Origin: Planctomycetota bacterium
GTDB taxonomy: Bacteria; Planctomycetota; UBA1135
Reading direction: 5' to 3'
DNA length: 64,000 nt
Assembly (NCBI GenBank): GCA_018671175.1
Contig: JABHIE010000031.1
Coordinates: 1 to 64,000 of the forward strand
The translations under genes were made by a program, and so were the position numbers. The notes beneath the pieces are model-generated. The model saw nothing but the letters and a program-made list of their open reading frames with translations, had not been told where the DNA came from and ran no database searches. This document shows positions 53,548-62,642 of this stretch, in pieces; position 1 is the first letter of the stretch; each line of letters opens with the position of its first letter.

Positions 53548-54029
53548 AAGAACCGCGTCTGCGCATATTGGTGCCGGGGGTTTTGGTCCTTTCGCTGGCT
53601 GTTCCAGCCCTTCGAGGGTTTTCGATTTTTGCTGTTTTTCCTGACCCTTGGTTGCTTTTTTTATTGGCGACGGTTGCCGTGCCGACATCTGAATCTCTCC
53701 GCAGGCCCGTTAGCCTAGTCATTTGGTGTGCGTTTTTTCGGGCTTGCGTGAGCGCGGCCTCTTTCTTTTCGGGGCTTGCGGGTTTGGGCCTGGCTCTCGT
53801 AGTGAGGCATCATTTGCACCGCCGCATTTCTTCCCACGATTACTTTTTGCGCTTTTTAGTCGGCACGGCATCCGCCCTTCCGCTTGCTATTTTTGACGCG
53901 CGATCCGCCGGGCTTTTGGGCTTAGATATTTCATACTCGGTTTTGGCTTGGCGAGTTGTTTGGGTGGGCCTTTTTTGGGCCTTCTTTCTTGGGCAGCGCG
54001 TGGGGCGTCGTTGGAGACTTGGCGGATGA
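53544..54029 (+). CDS. mreD: MreD-like membrane protein
   Basis: 161 residues with about five hydrophobic segments, overlapping mreC and mrdA by ATGA. Topology, length and position fit MreD; the sequence itself is weakly conserved, as usual. Confidence 0.7.
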   Translation: MKEPRLRILVPGVLVLSLAVPALRGFSIFAVFPDPWLLFLLATVAVPTSESLRRPVSLVIWCAFFRACVSAASFFSGLAGLGLALVVRHHLHRRISSHDYFLRFLVGTASALPLAIFDARSAGLLGLDISYSVLAWRVVWVGLFWAFFLGQRVGRRWRLGG

Positions 54030-56623
54030 GATCCAGCCGCCACATCCGCTTGATCTTGGTTTGCTTGGCTTTTTTAGCTTTGCTGATTGGGCGCCTCTTT
54101 CAGCTTCAAGTCGTTCAGCATCAAGATTGGGCCGAGGAAGCCCGTCGCTCTCGCCTGAGCAAACGCTCACTGCCTTTTTATCGAGGGCGCATACTCGACA
54201 AGACAGGCATCGTTTTAGCCGAAGATCGTATTTCCTATGATTTTTTGTTTGAGTACCGCTCGTTTCGCCGAGGCAATCCTATCGCGCAATTACTCGAAGC
54301 TTGGGCGCTTTTAGGTTACGCTCCTGGTGGGCTAGACGCGTGTGCAAATCAAGGCCTGAGCTTGGCGGCTGGTTTGTTTGCAAAGAGCCCTAACGACCTC
54401 GAATCCTTAGATTCTGGCTCAAAAGGAGATTTTGTTTATTACTTACGCAGACTTGGCGGTAAGCCCGACTGGAGTGACATCCAAGCCTGGATGGCGCGAG
54501 AGGGGCAGCCTTTTCAAGAGGCTTTTCCGCACGCGTTTGCTTCCTTCGAATCGAGATTCTCGCAGTCTTTGATTGACCTCCGCGTTCTTGAGGTCGCGCT
54601 TGGCGATGAGTGGAAGGGTGCGTTGCTCCCGCGCATCGAAAAGGAGCGTCTGCGCTTAGAGTTTCTCATCCGAAGACGAGCGGTTTTGGCGGCCGCGGGG
54701 CGTCCGTTGGATTGGTCATCATTTCAGGTTCGAGAGCAACTTCTCTGGCGCGGTGAGGGCGAGGCACCTGAGAGATGGCAGATTGAGCGTACGGCCTTTT
54801 TGAAAGATGTCGCCACCCGTTGGCAGATGCCTCGTGATCTTGAAGCACTTGCAGCTTCCATGCTTGCCGATGGCGAGCTGGCCTTTGAGACTTTGGGCGC
54901 TCTTCTTCGTCATGCTGAAAAATACCAGCCTGCTGATGTCCGTGGTTTGCGCCGTGGCTTGGTGCGCGATATTCACAGCGCGCGCCAGGTGCGATTGAAG
55001 CGCAACTTGCCTTTCGAGGTCGTCGATCGTTTGGCGCGATTGCCGGAGCGTCACCCCGGGTTGTTTGTGCAAGAAAGCCCCATTCGCGTTTACCCTGATT
55101 CGGTGGTTCCTCAATTGTTGGGCACGGTGCGTGCAGCAAGTGAAAAAGATTTGCGCGAGTATCAAGATTTGCGCGAAGAGTATTTGTCGCTCGCGCGTTT
55201 GCTTCACCTTGAGCCTCACCAAGAAGCTCGCTATCAAGATTTGCGCAATCGGCTCTGGACGCAGGTTTTGCGGCCCGGAGATTCTCGTGGTCGCCGTGGC
55301 CTTGAGTTGGCTTTCGAAGATGTCTTAAAAGGCACGCGAGGTTATCTCCAGGTGCTTGAGGTCGGCGACGAAGATGAGGGCCCGCTTGAGTTGGCCTTCG
55401 CACCACCTCGGCATGGGGAAGACATCCGTCTTGCGATTGACGCATCTTTACAAAAGGCCGCTGAAGCCGCAATTTCCTCGGGTTATCGAGAGGTGCGCCG
55501 ACAATTAAGCCAAGAAAGTAAGCCCCAATGGGCGGTGATTGAGGGGCTTAAAACACCGAGAGCGGCTATCGCAATAATCGATTTACAAGATGGCACGACT
55601 CCCGTGTTGGCGACCGCTCCCTCTTATGAAGCGGCTGATTTCCGTGCGGATTATTCCACTTTAGCCGACGACCAAGAGGGCGCGCCGCTGCGACACCGCG
55701 CATTGGCAGGTGGCTTTGCGGGGTGGCAAACGCCCTATCCGGGCTCTACCTTCAAATTGGTGGCCTCTGCTGAGGCTTTGGCGCAAGACCCCGAAGCCTG
55801 GGAAACGGTTTATCTTTGCGAGGGCAGCTATCAAGCGCCAGGCGCCACGCGAGCCCTGAAATGCGACTCTCGATGGGGGCACGGCGAGATCTCCATGCGC
55901 GAGGCCATTCAGCATTCTTGTAATGTTTATTTTTACAGGCTCGCTGAAAAGCTGGGCTACAGCGCTTTGCTCAACCGCGCCCATAGTCTTGGGTTTGGTT
56001 CAGCAACAGGTATCGAAGTGACTCAAGCCGACCCGTGGCTAGAGCGGGGCGCCAATAGCACGACCAAGGCCAGCGGGGTTTACGGAGTGATTTCCACCAT
56101 GCGATTCGCGATTGGCCAGACGCACATCACGGCCAGCCCTCTACAGATGGCACGCTTTTTCGGATGGCTGGCCACCGGCAAATTGTGGGCCCCGCGTTTA
56201 GTCCTCGAAGGCCGCGGAGCGACTCCCGCAGTGCAAAAGAGTCAGCCGATGCCTCTGGCCAAAACGCAATTAAATCGTATCCGTGAAGCTTTGCAGGCCG
56301 TGACCAATGAGCCAGGCGGTACCGCCTACAGCGAGAGCTTTTCTTTGCGTGACTTCCGTGTCGCCGGGAAAACGGGCACAGCGCAGGTCGGTGGCAAAGG
56401 AAAGCACGGGCGCACCCATGCATGGTTTACAGGCTATTTCCCGTGGGATGAGCCGCGTTACGCCGTGGCTGTCATGTGCGAAAACGCAGGCCTGCACGGC
56501 GGCCAAATCGCGACTGTGGTGCTGCATGAGTTTTTGTCATCCGCAGCTGCCGAGCCGTTGGTTTCTGTTTTTGCCGACTCGGCTGATGTGCCCGAAAGCC
56601 GCGGCGATGGGGGTGTTCGGTGA
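54026..56623 (+). CDS. mrdA: penicillin-binding protein 2 (elongasome transpeptidase) with expanded N-terminal region
   Basis: 865 residues from ATG 54026; PBP2 is usually 600-650. N-terminal membrane anchor (about 5-25) and RGRILDKTGIVLAEDRISYD in place of the usual RG.I.DRNG.pLA. Transpeptidase motifs are intact: Ser574 in PGSTFKL, SCN at 631-633, and KTGTAQ at 782-787. About 250 extra residues lie between the anchor and the catalytic domain (roughly 60-430), rich in Arg, Glu and Leu. It is coupled to rodA by GTGA. Confidence 0.93.
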   Translation: MRSSRHIRLILVCLAFLALLIGRLFQLQVVQHQDWAEEARRSRLSKRSLPFYRGRILDKTGIVLAEDRISYDFLFEYRSFRRGNPIAQLLEAWALLGYAPGGLDACANQGLSLAAGLFAKSPNDLESLDSGSKGDFVYYLRRLGGKPDWSDIQAWMAREGQPFQEAFPHAFASFESRFSQSLIDLRVLEVALGDEWKGALLPRIEKERLRLEFLIRRRAVLAAAGRPLDWSSFQVREQLLWRGEGEAPERWQIERTAFLKDVATRWQMPRDLEALAASMLADGELAFETLGALLRHAEKYQPADVRGLRRGLVRDIHSARQVRLKRNLPFEVVDRLARLPERHPGLFVQESPIRVYPDSVVPQLLGTVRAASEKDLREYQDLREEYLSLARLLHLEPHQEARYQDLRNRLWTQVLRPGDSRGRRGLELAFEDVLKGTRGYLQVLEVGDEDEGPLELAFAPPRHGEDIRLAIDASLQKAAEAAISSGYREVRRQLSQESKPQWAVIEGLKTPRAAIAIIDLQDGTTPVLATAPSYEAADFRADYSTLADDQEGAPLRHRALAGGFAGWQTPYPGSTFKLVASAEALAQDPEAWETVYLCEGSYQAPGATRALKCDSRWGHGEISMREAIQHSCNVYFYRLAEKLGYSALLNRAHSLGFGSATGIEVTQADPWLERGANSTTKASGVYGVISTMRFAIGQTHITASPLQMARFFGWLATGKLWAPRLVLEGRGATPAVQKSQPMPLAKTQLNRIREALQAVTNEPGGTAYSESFSLRDFRVAGKTGTAQVGGKGKHGRTHAWFTGYFPWDEPRYAVAVMCENAGLHGGQIATVVLHEFLSSAAAEPLVSVFADSADVPESRGDGGVR

Positions 56624-57762
56624 GGTTTACACGCATTCAGCCCATTCGCTCTTTGATGCGGTTTCTGAAAAAAACCGATTGGCCGATTATTCCTTTGGCC
56701 CTCGGCATTATGTGGGTTGGTCTAACCGTTCAAGGCAGTGTTTCTGGAGGGGTGCGCTATCCGCCGTCGCATGTTATCCGCATGGTTGTCGCGGGGCTGG
56801 CGTGTGTGCTTTGCGCCGCCTGGGGTGAGCGCCGCTGGCGGAAAAGCCCGTGGCTGGTTTACGGCATCTGCCTTGCGTTGCTCGTTTTGGTTCTGCTCAC
56901 GGGGCGTTCCACAAACAACGCGCGCCGCTGGATTGATTTGTTTGGCGGTTTCAAATTGCAGCCAAGCGAAACCATGAAGTTCGCGGTGATTCTTGCCCTT
57001 GCTAAATGGTTCGGAGACCACCCTAAACCTAGGCGCATGGCCGATCTTTATCGCCCCGCACTCCTTGTTGCAGTTCCTGCAATTCTAGTTTTACTCGCGC
57101 CCGATTTAGGCACGGCACTCACCTTTGTCCCCATGTTTTTGGGTGTGGCTTGGCTCGCTGGCACACCCTGGCGTGTGTTGCGTTGGGTTTTGATTTTGCC
57201 TGTTTTGCTCGCGCCGATTGCATTGCTTTTCATTCAAGACTATCAACAAGAGCGCGTGATGAGTTGGTGGAAGCAAAGCGAATTAACCCTCGAAGAAAAA
57301 GCCGATGTCGGTTTTCACCTTTGGCACTCCAAGATGGCCGTTGGGTCGGGTGGTATGCATGGTTTTGGCTGGGCGCGTGGCCCTGAAAATCGGCTTGACC
57401 GTTTACCCGAAAGACACAATGACTTTGTTTTCCCCGTTATCGCAGAAGAACACGGTTTTGTCGGCGCGAGTTTGTTCCTCTTGCTATACGCGGCTTTGGG
57501 TGCGGCTGCGATTGCACTAGCGGTGAAACATCGCGACCCGTTCACACGGCTTTATTTGGGCGGCATGGGCTTGCATTTTTTGGTGCATCTCATCCTGAAT
57601 GTTGGCGTCACGCTTGGCGTTTGGCCTACGACGGGCTTGCCTTTGCCGATGGTGAGCTTTGGTGGCAGTTCGATGGCGATGGCAGGGGTCATGATTGGTG
57701 TGGGGCTCGCTCTTTCTGCATCACGCGGCCCCGTTTTTACTTCCCGCGCCTGGGAGGATTAG
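56620..57762 (+). CDS. rodA: peptidoglycan glycosyltransferase RodA
   Basis: 380 residues from GTG 56620. SEDS-family enzyme that polymerises lipid II with PBP2. About ten membrane segments. Motifs: NNARRWIDLFGGFKLQPSE, LLAPDLGTALTF, LPERHNDFVFPVIAEEHGFV and GLPLPMVSFGGSS. Last gene of the elongation cluster. Confidence 0.97.
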   Translation: MRFTRIQPIRSLMRFLKKTDWPIIPLALGIMWVGLTVQGSVSGGVRYPPSHVIRMVVAGLACVLCAAWGERRWRKSPWLVYGICLALLVLVLLTGRSTNNARRWIDLFGGFKLQPSETMKFAVILALAKWFGDHPKPRRMADLYRPALLVAVPAILVLLAPDLGTALTFVPMFLGVAWLAGTPWRVLRWVLILPVLLAPIALLFIQDYQQERVMSWWKQSELTLEEKADVGFHLWHSKMAVGSGGMHGFGWARGPENRLDRLPERHNDFVFPVIAEEHGFVGASLFLLLYAALGAAAIALAVKHRDPFTRLYLGGMGLHFLVHLILNVGVTLGVWPTTGLPLPMVSFGGSSMAMAGVMIGVGLALSASRGPVFTSRAWED

Positions 57763-57798
57763 CCTGCTATTGCCGCGAGGCTGGCTTAAACTTTACTT

Positions 57799-58869
57799 AT
57801 GCGTGGCATCCAAATGGTGCGCCCTGAAGCAGGGGCGGCAAAGTTAGTTACCGGGTTGCCTGTTCCTGAACCAGGGGCGGGTGAGGTGCGTGTGCGTGTG
57901 GCCCGCACAGCCATTTGCGGAACCGACCGGCATATTTTTCATTGGGATGATTCCGTTTCACATATGCTCACCCCGCCGGTGATTATCGGCCATGAGTTTT
58001 GCGGCTACATCGACGCACTTGGCCCTGGCGTAGATGGTTGGGCTACGGGTGATTATGTTTCTGCAGAGATGCATTTGGTCTGTGGCACATGCCGCGCCTG
58101 TCGTGCCGCCAATCAGCATATTTGCGAAAACACACGCATCAAAGGTTTGCACGAGTCGGGTTGTTTCACAGAGTTTGTGGTTTTGCCGACCAGCAATTTG
58201 GTCGCCCTTGACGCCGATATCGTCCCCGAAGAGATTGGGTCGTTTTTAGATGCCTTGGGCAATGCCGTGCACACCGTCCAGTCCGCAACTTCGATTGCGG
58301 GGCGCCATGTGCTCGTTTCGGGTTATGGTGCGATTGGTGCGATGGCGGCCGCTGTCGTCGAATTTGAAGGCGCGGCGAGCCTGACGATTACCGAAGTTGC
58401 CCCTGGGCATCTCGACCGCGCGCGTGAGTGGGCAAGTCAGTTGAGTGGTCGGGTCCCGGTCAAGGTGGTGCATCCAGCTGACGAGGGCTTCCTCGAGAGT
58501 GTTCGCGATACGACTTCGGGTGGCGTTGATGTGGTCCTCGAAATGTCAGGCGCCAAACCCGCGATTAATGCGGCGCTTGAGTTGCTTTACCCTGGTGGCG
58601 AGATGGTGATGCTGGGCATCCCCAATGGCCAAGCCTTGACGCTTGATGGTTTTTCGCGCAATGTGATTTTTAAGGGCCTGACTCTCCGCGGAGTCTTGGG
58701 GCGTCAGATGTTTGCGACTTGGCATGAGATGCTTTCTTTGCTCGGGCGTGGGCTTGATGTGCGCCATATCGTGACGCATCGTTTGCCTTTGCGTGGTTTC
58801 GCCGACGGCATTGCTTTGCTCGACGCTGGCGACGCCCACAAAGTCGTGCTTGACCCATTTGCTGATTAG
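57799..58869 (+). CDS. tdh: zinc-dependent dehydrogenase, L-threonine 3-dehydrogenase-like
   Basis: 356 residues of the medium-chain dehydrogenase family. Catalytic zinc ligands Cys40 (AICGTDRHIFHWD) and His65-Glu66 (GHEFCGY); structural zinc Cys95, 98, 101 and 109. Rossmann motif VSGYGAIGAMA near 168-178. The CGTDRHIFHWD segment and length fit threonine dehydrogenase, which oxidises threonine to 2-amino-3-ketobutyrate. No kbl partner gene is adjacent, so the substrate is not certain. Confidence 0.8.
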   Translation: MRGIQMVRPEAGAAKLVTGLPVPEPGAGEVRVRVARTAICGTDRHIFHWDDSVSHMLTPPVIIGHEFCGYIDALGPGVDGWATGDYVSAEMHLVCGTCRACRAANQHICENTRIKGLHESGCFTEFVVLPTSNLVALDADIVPEEIGSFLDALGNAVHTVQSATSIAGRHVLVSGYGAIGAMAAAVVEFEGAASLTITEVAPGHLDRAREWASQLSGRVPVKVVHPADEGFLESVRDTTSGGVDVVLEMSGAKPAINAALELLYPGGEMVMLGIPNGQALTLDGFSRNVIFKGLTLRGVLGRQMFATWHEMLSLLGRGLDVRHIVTHRLPLRGFADGIALLDAGDAHKVVLDPFAD

Positions 58870-58902
58870 ATTTTGGCTGCTGCTGTCTTACAGTTGTAAG
58901 CG

Positions 58903-59667
58903 ATGTTACTGCTACTTTCTCCGGCGAAAAAAATGGGCTTTGATGCGCCCGCGCGTGGGCTCCGTTTGACGAAGCCGCGTTTGCTTCAAGATTCAAGCGA
59001 GTTGATGGGGGTGCTGTCGGCGTTGTCGCAAGATGAGTTGGCTGCCTTGATGAAACTTAGCCCCGCGTTAGCCGAGTTGGGTATTGAGCGAAATGCTGCC
59101 TGGGTGTGCCACCCCAAGCAAGATTCTGGCCCGGCATTATTTTCTTTTCGGGGCGCGGTTTTTGCTTCGATGGGGCCGCGTGGCTTTGACGACGCAACTT
59201 TGCAATACGCGCAAGAGCATTTGCGCTTGCTGTCGGGCCTTTACGGGTTGTTGCGCCCCTTTGACAAGATTATGGGCCATCGTTTAGAAATGGGCACGCG
59301 CCTTAAAACACAACGCGGCGCCAATCTTTATGCGTTTTGGGGTGAGCTTATCTGCCGCCTACTAGAAAAAGACCTCAAGGCGGAAGGCAGTGGTTTGGTT
59401 TTGAATTTGGCCTCTGCTGAGTATTTCAAAGCGACTCAACCCAAGCTATTGGCGGGTCGCGTTTTGACCCCTCAATTCAAAGAGCGCAAAGGCGACGGCT
59501 ATCGCATGCTCGGCATTTTCGCCAAGCAGGCACGCGGGCATTTCACCCGTTGGGTGCTCGAGAATCGCATCACCGAGGCGAGCGATTTGCATGCCTTTGC
59601 GATCAATGGCTATGCCTATTCCGCTGAGTTGTCTGATGGCGACAATTTAGTGTTTACGCGCGGCTGA
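58903..59667 (+). CDS. yaaA: YaaA family (DUF328) peroxide-stress protein
   Basis: 254 residues, normal length. Typical features: the start LLLLSPAKKMGF, LSGLYGLLRPFDKIMGHRLE, NLASAEYFKATQPK and FAKQARGHFTRWVLE. In E. coli YaaA limits free iron and protects DNA from hydrogen peroxide. Cytoplasmic. Stands alone between tdh and the hyp genes. Confidence 0.95.
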   Translation: MLLLLSPAKKMGFDAPARGLRLTKPRLLQDSSELMGVLSALSQDELAALMKLSPALAELGIERNAAWVCHPKQDSGPALFSFRGAVFASMGPRGFDDATLQYAQEHLRLLSGLYGLLRPFDKIMGHRLEMGTRLKTQRGANLYAFWGELICRLLEKDLKAEGSGLVLNLASAEYFKATQPKLLAGRVLTPQFKERKGDGYRMLGIFAKQARGHFTRWVLENRITEASDLHAFAINGYAYSAELSDGDNLVFTRG

Positions 59668-59892
59668 TTTACGACATCTCTTCGCACCTCACTTTCTTAT
59701 CTGAAATCTATAGCGCTAGCCGCTGATAGGGCACTCTATTTCCCATTACCCCGCAACTCAATGCAGCAAAATGCCCTATTTTTGCTGGATATATAGAAAA
59801 CCCATAGTTTTCACTATTTGAAACCTTGCGCGTGCGCGATTTTTGGTCTAACTTGTCTACGGAAAGGGAAGCCATCCCTTCCGGAGGCGCAA
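59668..59892 (+). promoter_or_regulatory. AT-rich leader of the hyp operon with operator-like inverted repeats
   Basis: 225 bases without a gene. gaaaac-ccata-gttttc at 59796-59812 is a perfect 6-bp inverted repeat with a 5-base spacer. agggca (59727) and tgccct (59771) form a wider inverted pair. ggagg (59883-59887) is the ribosome-binding site for hypF. I found no convincing sigma-54 or FNR box. Confidence 0.5.
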
Positions 59893-62415
59893 ATGGCAAT
59901 CACTTACACACGGGTTTTGGTCGACATGGGGGGCATCCTCCAGGGCGTTGGCTTCCGTCCCAAAATGTTGGTGCTTGCAGAGCGGGCCGGATTAACTGGC
60001 TGGGTGCAAAATCGTTCGGGTACGGTGCGGATGTCACTTGAGGGGAGTACAGAGGCCATTGAAAGCTTCTTCCAAACCTTGCCCACGCGATTGCCGAAAC
60101 GCGCGCGCCTCGATCAACTGGATGTTCTGGAAAGTGAGCCACTCTCTGAGGGGGGAGTGGCTCCTTCTTTTGAAATCCTAGAGAGCCCCATAGATGGTGC
60201 TGACGACAAGCATGCCGCCGAGGCTTACCGTATTTCGATTCCTGCTGACTTGGCGCTGTGCGAGGATTGCCGCGCTGAGGTTTTTGACTCGGCGAGTCGA
60301 TATTTTGGTTATGCGTTTACGGCGTGCACGAATTGCGGCCCGCGCTATTCGGTTGTTACTGATATGCCGTATGACCGAGCAAAAAGCACTTTGCGCGACT
60401 TCCCTCTATGTGAGACTTGTCTCGAGGGTTATCGCGATGTGCGTGACCGCCGCTTTCATGCCGAGAGCATCGCCTGCCCTGAGTGCGGCCCGCAGTTGAG
60501 CTTGCTCGACGCAGATGGCGAGCCGATTACAGATGGGCAGCGTTGTTGCGCTCGTAGTTGCGTCAATCAACCCTGTTCCGAGCCGTGGCCGTACAAGTAT
60601 TTATCTCAAGACCAGGCGTGTATCCTAAAAAAGACACGCGCAGCTTTGAGTTTTGGTGATGTGGTCGCCATCCGTGGAATCGGAGGTTTTTTGTTGGCCG
60701 TCGATGCTTTTGATGAAGTCGCGATTGCCACTTTGCGCGCTCGCAAGAATCGACCCGACAAGCCCTTTGCCGTGATGGCGCGCAATCTAGAAGTCGCGCA
60801 GCAATATTGCGATTTGCCTGATAGTGCCGTCGAGCAGATGACTAGCCCGTCGTCGCCGATTTGCATTGCTCCCGTCAAGCGCGAGGCGCTCGAAACTCTC
60901 ACCACTCATTCCGCCCTGAGTCCCGATGGGCAAACGCTCGGCATGATGTTGCCGACCACGCCGATTCATGAGTTGCTGTTTCAGCCTTTGCCTGGTGACG
61001 ATACCCCTGCGTTTGATTTGCTAGTGATGACAAGTGGCAATCGCGGGGGCGAGCCGATTTGCATCAAAACCAATGAAGCGCTTGAGCGGTTACGCGGCAT
61101 CGCTGATTTGTTTTTAACTCACAACCGCGAAATCAACTTGCGATGCGATGATTCGCTTTGCGCAATCGTGAATCATTTACCGCAAGTGTGGCGGCGCGGG
61201 CGTGGGTTTGCTCCCGATAGTTTTCCGTTGCATCGCGCCCTTCAACGCAATGTCCTTGCGATGGGCGCAGAGCTAAAAAACGCGATTGCAATTGGTTTTG
61301 GTTGCGAGGCTGTCTTCAGCCCTCATGTTGGCGATTTGGCCACTCCCGAGGCACTTGACGGCCTTGAGCAAGTCGTCGAGACCTTGCCAGATTACTTTCG
61401 CCAACAGCCGGAAGTGATCGCGGTTGATGCTCATCCCGATATGCACGCGACTCGCATGGGTCGGCGCGTGGCCGGTGAATTAGGAGTGCCCGTAGTCGAG
61501 GTGCAGCACCATGTGGCCCATGCGGCTGCGGCCATGGCCGAGCATGGTCTTGATGAAACGCTCGCACTTGCATTCGACGGAACTGGCCTCGGTACAGATG
61601 GCACAATTTGGGGTGCTGAGTTGTTGCACCTTGGTGGGCATTCAACGCCGAGTGCGGTTAGCGCGTCTTCATTTCCCTGGAAGCGACTCGGCACATTTGA
61701 CCCCGCGCCACTACCTGGCGGTGACGCGGCTGTGCAGCACCCCGTCCGCCAGGTGATTGCGCGTTTGGCCGAAGCGGGTTGCCAAGTCGGTGATTGTCTT
61801 TGCGATGCGATGGGCACGACTTGCAAAGAGGCCAGCATGTGGCGGATGCAATGCGCGCGCGGTTTGAATGCACCTTTGACTCATGCGGCCGGCCGCGTTT
61901 TTGATTCTTACTCTACTTTGCTTGGGTTGAGCCCCGAGTTCACCACATACGAAGGTCAGCCCGCGGTGCGATTAGAAGATCGCGCTTGGCGTGGGCTCGC
62001 GGCGAGAGGGGCAGCAAGCGCCTCCGCTGTACCTTTTGCCGTTCGTTCCGACGACGAAGGTCTCTTGCTGATTGATTGGCAAGAAGCCTTCGGAGCTCTT
62101 TCCGAGGCTCGTGGTTTGATGGCCCGTGGTGGTCGATTTTCAGAGGCCGATGAGCAAAGTTTTGCACTCGGCTTTCACCAGGCGATGGCCCGCGCTGCGG
62201 TTGCCATGGCTGAGCATGGGTGCGCTCAAACGGGCGTGCGCGACTTGGTCTTAACTGGCGGTGTCTGGATGAACCGTCTACTCAATCAACTCGCCGTGCC
62301 CGCATTACGCGAAGCCGGCTTCCGTGTGCATTTGCATCGTCAAGTGCCACCTAACGATGGTGGGGTCGCACTCGGCCAACTCGCCATAGCCGGAGGGCTT
62401 TTCTCATGTGTTTAG
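59893..62415 (+). CDS. hypF: carbamoyltransferase HypF
   Basis: 840 residues from ATG 59893 with a good ribosome-binding site. It makes the carbamoyl group that becomes the cyanide ligands of [NiFe]-hydrogenase. Order of domains: acylphosphatase (1-90, LQGVGFRPKM and GWVQNRSGTV), two zinc fingers (CEDC..CTNC and CETC..CPEC), YrdC-like (TRAALSFGDVVAIRGIGGFL, TSGNRGGEPI), and a Kae1-like C-terminal domain (VQHHVAHAAAAMAEHG, FDGTGLGTDGTIWGAE, LTGGVWMNRLL). A Cys-rich insertion (QRCCARSCVNQPCSEP, near 216-231) sits between zinc and YrdC domains and is not typical. Confidence 0.96.
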   Translation: MAITYTRVLVDMGGILQGVGFRPKMLVLAERAGLTGWVQNRSGTVRMSLEGSTEAIESFFQTLPTRLPKRARLDQLDVLESEPLSEGGVAPSFEILESPIDGADDKHAAEAYRISIPADLALCEDCRAEVFDSASRYFGYAFTACTNCGPRYSVVTDMPYDRAKSTLRDFPLCETCLEGYRDVRDRRFHAESIACPECGPQLSLLDADGEPITDGQRCCARSCVNQPCSEPWPYKYLSQDQACILKKTRAALSFGDVVAIRGIGGFLLAVDAFDEVAIATLRARKNRPDKPFAVMARNLEVAQQYCDLPDSAVEQMTSPSSPICIAPVKREALETLTTHSALSPDGQTLGMMLPTTPIHELLFQPLPGDDTPAFDLLVMTSGNRGGEPICIKTNEALERLRGIADLFLTHNREINLRCDDSLCAIVNHLPQVWRRGRGFAPDSFPLHRALQRNVLAMGAELKNAIAIGFGCEAVFSPHVGDLATPEALDGLEQVVETLPDYFRQQPEVIAVDAHPDMHATRMGRRVAGELGVPVVEVQHHVAHAAAAMAEHGLDETLALAFDGTGLGTDGTIWGAELLHLGGHSTPSAVSASSFPWKRLGTFDPAPLPGGDAAVQHPVRQVIARLAEAGCQVGDCLCDAMGTTCKEASMWRMQCARGLNAPLTHAAGRVFDSYSTLLGLSPEFTTYEGQPAVRLEDRAWRGLAARGAASASAVPFAVRSDDEGLLLIDWQEAFGALSEARGLMARGGRFSEADEQSFALGFHQAMARAAVAMAEHGCAQTGVRDLVLTGGVWMNRLLNQLAVPALREAGFRVHLHRQVPPNDGGVALGQLAIAGGLFSCV

Positions 62416-62642
62416 CAGTTCCCATGGAGCTTTTAGAAATCCGCGACGACGGGTCTGGCTTGGCCGGGCTCAGCGGTGCGACCACAGCCTGCAATCTTTC
62501 GCTCGTGCCCGACGCCAAGTTGGGCGATATGCTGATCGTTCATGCGGGCTTTGCAATTGAAATACTAGATACAGCCGAGGCGGATAAACGCATCGCTTTG
62601 TTTGAGCAGATGGGCGAAGAAGCAGACGAGGCAGGGCTATGA
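62406..62642 (+). CDS. hypC: hydrogenase assembly chaperone HypC
   Basis: 78 residues. MCLAVP at the start with the essential Cys2, and GDMLIVHAGFAIEILD. It carries the Fe(CN)2CO unit with HypD. Overlaps hypF by 10 bases and hypD by ATGA. Confidence 0.96.
   Translation: MCLAVPMELLEIRDDGSGLAGLSGATTACNLSLVPDAKLGDMLIVHAGFAIEILDTAEADKRIALFEQMGEEADEAGL

Noticed and set aside
59668-59892. Sigma-54 (TGGCAC-N5-TTGC) promoter for hypF
   Set aside because: No sequence with both conserved GG and GC elements at the right spacing was found.
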